In this document: in pieces, positions 57,589 to 64,000 of the stretch
How positions within the stretch are numbered: the first letter of the stretch is position 1
Layout of the letters: every line of letters starts with the position of its first letter
Assembly (NCBI GenBank): GCA_905250025.1
Contig: CAJNOJ010000191.1
Coordinates: 140,915 to 204,914 of the forward strand
From: Adineta ricciae
Taxonomy: Eukaryota; Rotifera; Eurotatoria; Adinetida; Adinetidae
Length of the DNA stretch: 64,000 bases
Direction: 5' to 3'
Translations under genes and position numbers: made by a program
The notes under the pieces: model-generated
What the model was told of the DNA's origin: nothing
Seen by the model: the letters and a program-made list of their open reading frames with translations, nothing else
The model's database searches: none

Positions 57589-59172
57589 TACGAATTCGTT
57601 TTTGTTCAATCGAGCTTGTCCACATATTTTTCATTGTGTCCACTTAGAATCGAAATAAATTAGATCACCTTTTTCTTCATTACGGTCAAAGTGATCGCAG
57701 AGATTTAATCTTCAAGAAATAGATTTACAAATACATTAATATTGTTTCATCCGACCATGATTAATAGGTCGGGATTTGAGATTTTCTCCCATGTTCTTTT
57801 CTCCAAAAAAATGTCTTCGACTTCAATTGCGATCGTTTGTTTCTTTCTGTGTCAGCTTTTAGTCTTTTTAAAAAATTCAGATTCTATCATTTAAGTTTTA
57901 TGAGAAAAAAATTCACTTGTCTTGCCCGAAGTTATTTGAGTACTTTTTTTTCTTTTATATTTGAAATTCAGAATAAGTAATGGCTGTCGCGTATAGATCA
58001 TGTCAAAAAGACATATATACTCTCTTTTTTTGCTCTTCAAGTCATTGTCAATGACCATCCGTGTGGAAATCTAGAAACAATGTTTTTCACTTTGCATTGC
58101 CTTCAGGCTTCACTTCTAGTTGAGTAACTAGACAGCCTATTTCTCGCCTTCCTCTTTTCCTCGTCGTCCTTTTTATCCTTTTTCCTCATTCCTCATTGGT
58201 TCGAGTCAAAAAGTGTCTTGCCTTTCTAACAAATCATCGAACGAGGAATGCTAATGTGTACACATTACGTTGACAATGACAAGTGAAAAAAGTGATAGAA
58301 AAGGAGAACGAAGAGGCAACTAAACATTCTTTTCATGATTTATTCATTAGTATCAATGCATGTTCACAATGTAATGTGACACGACTTCAAAAAAAAAAAA
58401 GAAGTAACGAAGTGTATTTGACGGAATGAACATTGTTTCAATAGACTTGCTCGAATGATTAAATAGTTCGTTGGATGTCCGTGAACAGCAAAAAGAGAGG
58501 AAGAAACGAAGTACATTGTGGTAAATGGATCTTCAATTATCAATCTTCTCTCGGGCTGTTCACGTTTTTTTTTCTTTTCGAAAACTAGATGATTAATAAA
58601 TAATTTACCTGAAATAACATTGCCGTGATGCTTTTCAAGAAGAAAAAAGAAATTCGAGATCGGCTATTTTGCTAATGTACGGTGTGCGCTTACATCTATC
58701 AAAAAGATAACAAATCGTCATAAAGTGTCTAATCTCCTTTGATAATGTTCGACGAACAAAAAGAACATATGCTAGTGCATGATCAATAAAAAATCGAAAG
58801 AAAATGTATTTTCTTTTTAGTATATTTGATGCTTAGAAATCTAACGAGAGGAGAAAAAAATGACAAAGAAGATGAGAGGATCGTTTTTTTTTCTTGTATT
58901 CACTAAAATGTAACTGAATAGAGAAAACAGAAGAGAGAGAGAGAAGTGGAATGAGTAAATGCGTCAAAAAAGAGACAGCGAGAAAAGAAAGTAGTGATAA
59001 GAAGAGGAAACAGAAGATCATTTGAAACGGAAAAGCTAGTGAGACACGCACACATCCATCCGATCTAGTCTCAATCTCTCTAGTCAAGTGTTTAAAAGTA
59101 ATTTTTGCTAGAGGCTATCAACGTATTTTTTGATTTATAACGACAAAAGAATATATCTGTTTGCTACCCATT
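57589..59172. promoter_or_regulatory. Long non-coding spacer upstream of nuclear receptor
   Basis: About 1.6 kb, the longest gap in the window, directly upstream of a transcription-factor gene. No gene was recognised. It has homopolymer A and T runs and a GA-rich stretch (58920-58990). Developmental regulators often have extended cis-regulatory DNA, so this is the best candidate in the window for enhancer content (inference). Confidence 0.4.
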
Positions 59173-60746
59173 ATGCCAGGTAAGACTTGACGTCGAGACG
59201 TTCAAAATTAGCAAAAGTCAACTATTTGATTGTCGTCGTTTACTTTTCTTATTGCATGTGTTTTTGTAGGTGAACGTCTATTGAATGTTCTGTGTGCGGT
59301 ATGTGGCGATCGATCATCTGGAAAACACTATGGCATCTACAGTTGTGATGGTAAATTTCGAATGAAATGCTCGTATTCGTCAGTAAATTATTCGCAGAGC
59401 AAGAGTAGTATCGATTGAAGTAGATCTCAGAAATCATACTAGGGGATAAATGTTGCCTGATGAGAGAAGTCGATAAAAAACAATATTGACCAATCAGATT
59501 TCGTTTAGGCTGTTCAGGTTTTTTCAAGAGAAGTATTCATCGCCATCGTCATTACGTATGCAAAGCTCAAGGCGAACTAAAAGACAAATGTCCGGTGGAT
59601 AAAACTCATCGAAACCAATGTCGATCTTGTCGGTTGGCTCGTTGTTTTCTAGTCAATATGAATAAAGACGGTAAAAAAATCTTCTATTCTCCTCATATTT
59701 GTTTTCTGAACGTACTTCCTCGATTACTTATACAGCGGTACAACATGAGCGTGGCCCACGAAAAGCCAAACCAAAGATACTCAGTGTTTCGAGTATGATT
59801 TTACCCAATTCAACTGCATCAAGTGGACCGCCTATTGCTTGTTCATCATCACCCATTATGGCTAGTATGTCTAACGTATCACTTGCTAATCAATTCAATC
59901 GAAAATTGTCTAAACATTCATTACTACCACAATCACAGTTGGCGTGTTTGCCCACAACAGAAAACTACAACTCATTTTCAACTATCATTAATCAAGTAGG
60001 ACACATCGAATGTTTATTCATAAATTTTACCGTAAACTTTTCCTTATTTAATTAGACAACACTCTATGAGGCAGCAGCGCGTCTTTTATTCACAATGACA
60101 AATTGGTTACAAACAGTCCCATCATTCAAAATTCTTCCTACTGAAGATCAAGTATGTCAATTGTCTACTGAAACTTTGCCTATTTCTCCTTATATGCTTT
60201 AGCATACACTCTTAGAAGATAATTGGCACTATCTTCTGATTATAAATTTCAGTCAGTGGATGGTGCCCATAATGGCAATTCAATTGACTAATAGTGCACT
60301 GAATCAAAGCGATCAACTCGAAGTGCAACGTATCTGCGATTGTATTTACAAGCTGCGTTCGCTTGGATTGGATTTGTATGAATATACATATATCAAAACT
60401 CTTTCGCTTTATCAAAGTGCAAGTAAGCCCAACTGAAAGTTATTCCAGCGCAGATCGAATTCATTCTTTTTGTTCTCTTTCCGTAGCGAAACCATTGATT
60501 AATCAAAGTCATATTGACGCTTGTCAAGAACATGTTCTTTTTCTATTACGTACAAGTTTGATGTCACATTCGGCATCGACCTATTCAGTCAAATTCACTC
60601 AATTGATTGGAATTATTCAAGCAATGAATCATATCCCAGCGCATGCTGTTCAACGCATCTTTTTTCCGAGTATAACTTGTAATATTCCAGTTGGTAAAGT
60701 TCTTTGCGAATTATACCGTTCTAAAACTAATGAAACAACTTCATAA
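59173..60746 (+). CDS. NR2E-class nuclear receptor (tailless/dissatisfaction-type)
   Basis: Start exon ATGCCAG (59173) splices to [20 protein letters not shown] with YGIYSCDG. The next exon begins [20 protein letters not shown] and continues [20 protein letters not shown], giving both zinc fingers with eight cysteines. The intron between C-D-G and C-S-G and the P-box [11 protein letters not shown] fit the NR2E class, as does [17 protein letters not shown] after the fingers. A Ser-rich hinge leads to a ligand-binding domain: [20 protein letters not shown] with EDQ, the family signature, then [14 protein letters not shown] and a helical C-terminus [19 protein letters not shown]. No clear AF-2 helix follows (ends SKTNETTS). 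About 400 residues. These receptors control neural and eye development, usually as repressors. Tailless/NR2E1 versus dissatisfaction cannot be decided by eye. Confidence 0.87.
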
Positions 60747-61435
60747 AAGACTAAAACCTTCCTTCGAACAGAATATATACTTGCAATTCTAGTCATTGTT
60801 CTCCCTTTTCTTTTATCACAATATAAATAAATCTACGTACAGTGTCATTGAATTTTTCTGTCTCTGTGTGACTTTACTATTAAGAGAGTGCATGCTGCTG
60901 TGTTTAGAATTCATCAAATATTAAGTGCTAAGTGATGATTTTTCAATATATCACATTGAAAGAAAATAGTTTCAAGTGTCAACGTTGACGTCATTGTCTT
61001 TTATAACTGCGTCATGTAGAAGAAAAGGTAGACAAGTGTATGCGAAGGTATCTAATGATAAAAATCGATTCCATTGTGTAGGAGAATAGTAAAATCTTCT
61101 TCTTGCGTCATCTAACGTGAAAATATTTGAAATAATTAACGGACGAATCGTATCGTTTTCTGGAACATCATAACACAGACTTTTAGTCGAGACGGAATTT
61201 AAGTATCATTCAATTGAAATGAAACGTCCATACTGTTAAAATAATATCGAGTATAGATTTTACCAGAGAGATATTTTTCAAAATCTCTTGAATAAATCGA
61301 AGTAACTAACGTCAGAAAATCGTTTGTTTCACTAATCAATATTGAATACGATTGGTCAGTATATCTTTGTGAATATAAGAGAAAAGACGAATCTTTATTA
61401 CAGATGATCATTTGTGTACAGTTCGAGTGACAAAA
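60747..61435. other. Spacer between nuclear receptor and F-box-type pseudogene
   Basis: About 690 AT-rich bases. AATAAAT-type signals shortly after the receptor stop (near 60826) could end its transcript. No gene recognised in the rest. Confidence 0.45.
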
Positions 61436-63366
61436 ATGGAATGTTTTTACAGTGATTTGTTAGATTTACCCAGTGAAATCTTAATGATTATTTTAATGCA
61501 ACTGGATACAATAGATCATATCATGCTTATTGGATTAAACAAACGATTAAATTGTCTTTTATTCGATCTCACGATCACGAAACATTTACGTTTATTCAGA
61601 TATACATCGGATGGTCACATTTGTAGATTAAATGACAAATATGTTAATGTCTTATGCTTACAAATCTTACCACAAATCGATCGAAATATTGAATCGATAT
61701 ATCTCGAAGAATCATTACTACGTACATTTTATTCTAAATGTACGATATTACGAGAACTTGTCGCGACTTGGCTTATTCAACATCGATCCGTCCAAAACTT
61801 CCTATTTATTCCATGGTAGGAATGTTGATATTCATTTTCTTTTGAATTCATTCTTATGAGTTTATTTAAACAATTTTCCCGTATTGGATGCGTATCAAAA
61901 TCAGTTGTCATCATTGATTATTAAATTTAGTAATGATGCAGTTTGGATGAGCGACAATGCGTTAATTCTTCTATTTACGAATATCTTCCGAATGTTTCGC
62001 AACTTACAAGATTTAGATTTTGGATTCTCCTCTGTTGGTTATCAAGATCTCTCATTCGAAATGCCACATCGAACTATTTATTCTCCAGGTTCGTTTAAAT
62101 TACATGTCAATGTCAAAGAATTCCATGATTGCCTGTATCTACTTGATGATTGTTTCCATAAACTCAAGTCACTTCATGTGAGAATTTCAAATATTGACTT
62201 AATAGAAAACAACCGGAAATGAAGTAAGTTAGTTTTCTAAACAATATTCAAATTTTTCTTCCAGATTCAACTAATCAATATGAAACATTTTTCATTAACC
62301 TGCGACAAAAGCACAAATTGTTACTACGAATCGATTGTTCCTCTGTTACGTCGCATGGTGCATTTAGAGAAATTCCCAGGTTATTATGGCACGGTCGGTT
62401 CCGGCCGGTTAGGTTCGTTTTCCGACCATTTCCTTGCCGCCGGATTCCGGCCGGAAGTTCAAACGTAGGTTCCAGTCATTTGCCGACCGTTTCCTGCAAA
62501 CTTCGAGCTGGAAACGGTCAGGAACTGATCGGATATTTCCTGTGCAATTCCGGCCGGAATCCGGCGGCAAGGAACCTGCCGGAACTTGCTGGAATCGGCG
62601 AAGACTGTGCCGGAATCGAGAAGAGCTGAACCGGAACCGACTCAGATTTCAACGGATCCAGTCGCTGGAATGATCGACCTGGGAACTTGGGCTATATCTT
62701 TTGATCGTTCAGAAGGAAAAGTTAATTGATGGTGACAATCTCAAATACGATATTCTCAGTCGTCTTCCACATTTGCAACAATTTCAGTTTAATATTTATT
62801 CTTACATTCCTGTAGATAATGAAAGTAATCTACCGTCTAAGGAAGATATTGAGAACACGTTGATAGGTGTTGGAGCCAACGAAATCAAATTACTTATCAA
62901 TTACTATCCAAAAGTTCAAATGGGCTCTTGTCATATTTATTCATACTCGTCTTCCCACAGAATGTAATATTATTTCAACATTAAAAACAATTTCCTAGGT
63001 GGATTATATCAAAATCTTCGGAAAATATCTTTATTTGGCGAATATCCATTTGAACATGACTTTTTCATTCGAATTGCGCAATCATTTCTATTCCTTCAAA
63101 GTTTATCGTTAACCAATATGATGCCACAAAATGATAAGCAAGATTCGTCGATTATTCAATTTCTTCATCTTCTTGAACTGAATTTTGATGAAATACATGA
63201 CGATTATGCGGAACAATTCTTATTAGATACAAAGACTCACCTATCAAACGATATCTCCCTTTCTATAGAATATAAACAACTGCAACGTGTTACTCACAAC
63301 TTCACCAGAATAGCGACAAAAAACAATTGCGCAAAACTTGGATACAAATTATGTTATCAAAATTAA
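61436..63366 (+). pseudogene. F-box/LRR-like family gene, decayed and split by a mobile element
   Basis: The start MECFYSDLLDLPSEILMIIL has the F-box (LPSEIL...LD...LIGLNKRLNCLL), as in substrate receptors of SCF ubiquitin ligases. The rest is a leucine-rich, LRR-like array, typical of a large bdelloid family as I recall it. The frame is broken repeatedly: the reading moves from one frame to another near 61745-61760 (continuing as LSRLGLFNIDPSKTSYLFHG), again near 61860 (to YQNQLSSLIIKFSNDAVWMS), a TGA stands after IDLIENNRK at 62219-62221 (an intron there cannot avoid it in the frame used), a 313-base element sits at 62373-62685, and a TAA follows CHIYSYSSSHRM near 62965. Downstream the coding trace resumes (YPFEHDFFIRIAQSFLFLQS) to the stop at 63364-63366. 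Non-functional as read; some lesions could be introns. Confidence 0.75.
62373..62685. mobile_element. 313-base GC-rich foldback (MITE-like) element inserted in F-box-type gene
   Basis: Starts TTCCCAGGT and ends ACCTGGGAA, perfect 9-base terminal inverted repeats. Inside, a 27-base block at 62430-62456 recurs as its exact reverse complement at 62548-62574, and a 10-base block at 62485-62494 at 62510-62519, both on the same axis (62502), so the core folds into a hairpin with a 15-base loop. An 11-base pair (62394-62404 and 62631-62641) lies further out. Removing 62373-62685 joins HLEK to LGLYLLIVQKEKLIDGD in frame, which fixes both ends. No target duplication longer than two bases (AA) is seen. 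No coding capacity; GC content is well above the window's. Class unknown. Confidence 0.8.
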
Positions 63367-64000
63367 AATATTTTTACATGTGAAAAACATTGTTTTCTAA
63401 TGAATATGTCAATTTTCTCTTGAATTTTGTTTTCATATATATATTTATATCCAAATAAAGTATATTTCAAATGTAAAAGAAGACATTTTCCAATGTTTCA
63501 AATGCTTATACTTTTTTTAGCTCATAAATCAATGCATTGATTGATACAAGAAAGAGCTGAAATATAGTGTGTGGACATTCAATGACCTACATCATATAAG
63601 TAAAAGATATGTACACGCCAATCTATGCAGCTATATGTCATAAAAGAATCCGTTGAAACCATAGAATGATGTATATTTTTCTAATAATATTCAAATTTGA
63701 TAAATACTGATACGTCATTCACGATATTGTACATTTGAAAAAAATCAAAAAATCTTCATTTACTGTCGAAACATTATACAGCAAGAAGATGTTCGAAAAT
63801 AGTCATTATGTCGGAGTGAATGGAACATTTTACTTCTATTTCATCCAGAATTCGAAGCCATTTCTTGTCTTCATCTTCTTAATGACTTTTTCGTTTTCAA
63901 ACTCTCCTTCTATCTCATCATCTACAGTTTTCTCACAATCCGAACAATTGAATCAGTGTAGATGATAAACTCTAATTTCATCTGCTGTCATCACATTCAA
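63367..64000. other. Terminal spacer, no gene supported
   Basis: About 630 AT-rich bases. On the minus strand 63823-63948 an open frame reads CSDCEKTVDDEIEGEFENEK and stops, but a stop codon precedes it without a usable acceptor, so it is not called. The short plus-strand frame (63735-63965) is Phe/Ser-rich without support. Confidence 0.45.

Noticed and set aside
62373-62685. The GC-rich segment as part of the F-box-type coding region
   Set aside because: Its base composition, inverted repeats and the exact in-frame rejoining of flanks on removal show it is an insertion, although frames stay open across parts of it.
63823-63948. Minus-strand coding-like end (CSDCEKTVDDEIEGEFENEK)
   Set aside because: A stop codon stands immediately upstream and no suitable splice acceptor lies between; too short to call.

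Overview
The window is nuclear DNA of a small-genome invertebrate animal. It is AT-rich and gene-dense: about 25 genes in 64 kb, nearly all split by introns of about 45-70 bases with GT/AG ends. Spacers are usually under 1.5 kb. Animal-specific genes (CFAP47, BNIP3-like, NR2E nuclear receptor, ELAV-like, EIF4B, UBE2Z, PPM1G, NPRL3) rule out prokaryotes, plants and fungi. Compact genes, AT-rich minimal introns and an F-box/LRR-like family copy of a style I associate with bdelloid rotifers make a bdelloid the best guess. This is inference, not a database match.

Left part (1-25.8 kb), all main genes on the minus strand: the 5' part of NPRL3 (GATOR1 complex), a one-RRM protein, a JmjC-like cupin protein, then an adenylate-kinase block. 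The block holds a plain AK1-like kinase, an AK5-like kinase with an N-terminal docking/dimerisation module, a third copy whose two kinase-like domains have lost the ATP loop, and a mini gene that keeps only the docking module. It abuts the 3' end of a 14.8-kb CFAP47 gene (axonemal, many ASH/MSP-type Ig-like domains and a CH domain). One CFAP47 intron of 1,408 bases hosts two intronless genes for small secreted cysteine-rich peptides, one on each strand.

Middle part (25.8-45 kb): a BNIP3/NIX-like mitophagy receptor (+) sits head to head with CFAP47. Then, on the minus strand, come a DxNGDG/His-tail mini protein, a BTB-TLDc protein, a Ras-association-like protein, a kelch-type propeller protein, a single-pass membrane protein with a MAM-like cysteine region, and a 7-kb coiled-coil gene.

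Right part (45-64 kb), all on the plus strand: EIF4B, a three-RRM ELAV-like protein with an SR-rich head, UBE2Z, PPM1G, a small very basic protein, an NR2E (tailless/dissatisfaction-type) nuclear receptor, and a decayed F-box-type gene. The last is split by a 313-base GC-rich foldback element whose removal rejoins the reading frame exactly.

The adenylate-kinase block beside CFAP47 suggests a local ciliary/axonemal nucleotide-supply neighbourhood. The right part is an ordinary housekeeping and regulatory set. No tRNA, rRNA, CRISPR array or clear viral gene was recognised.
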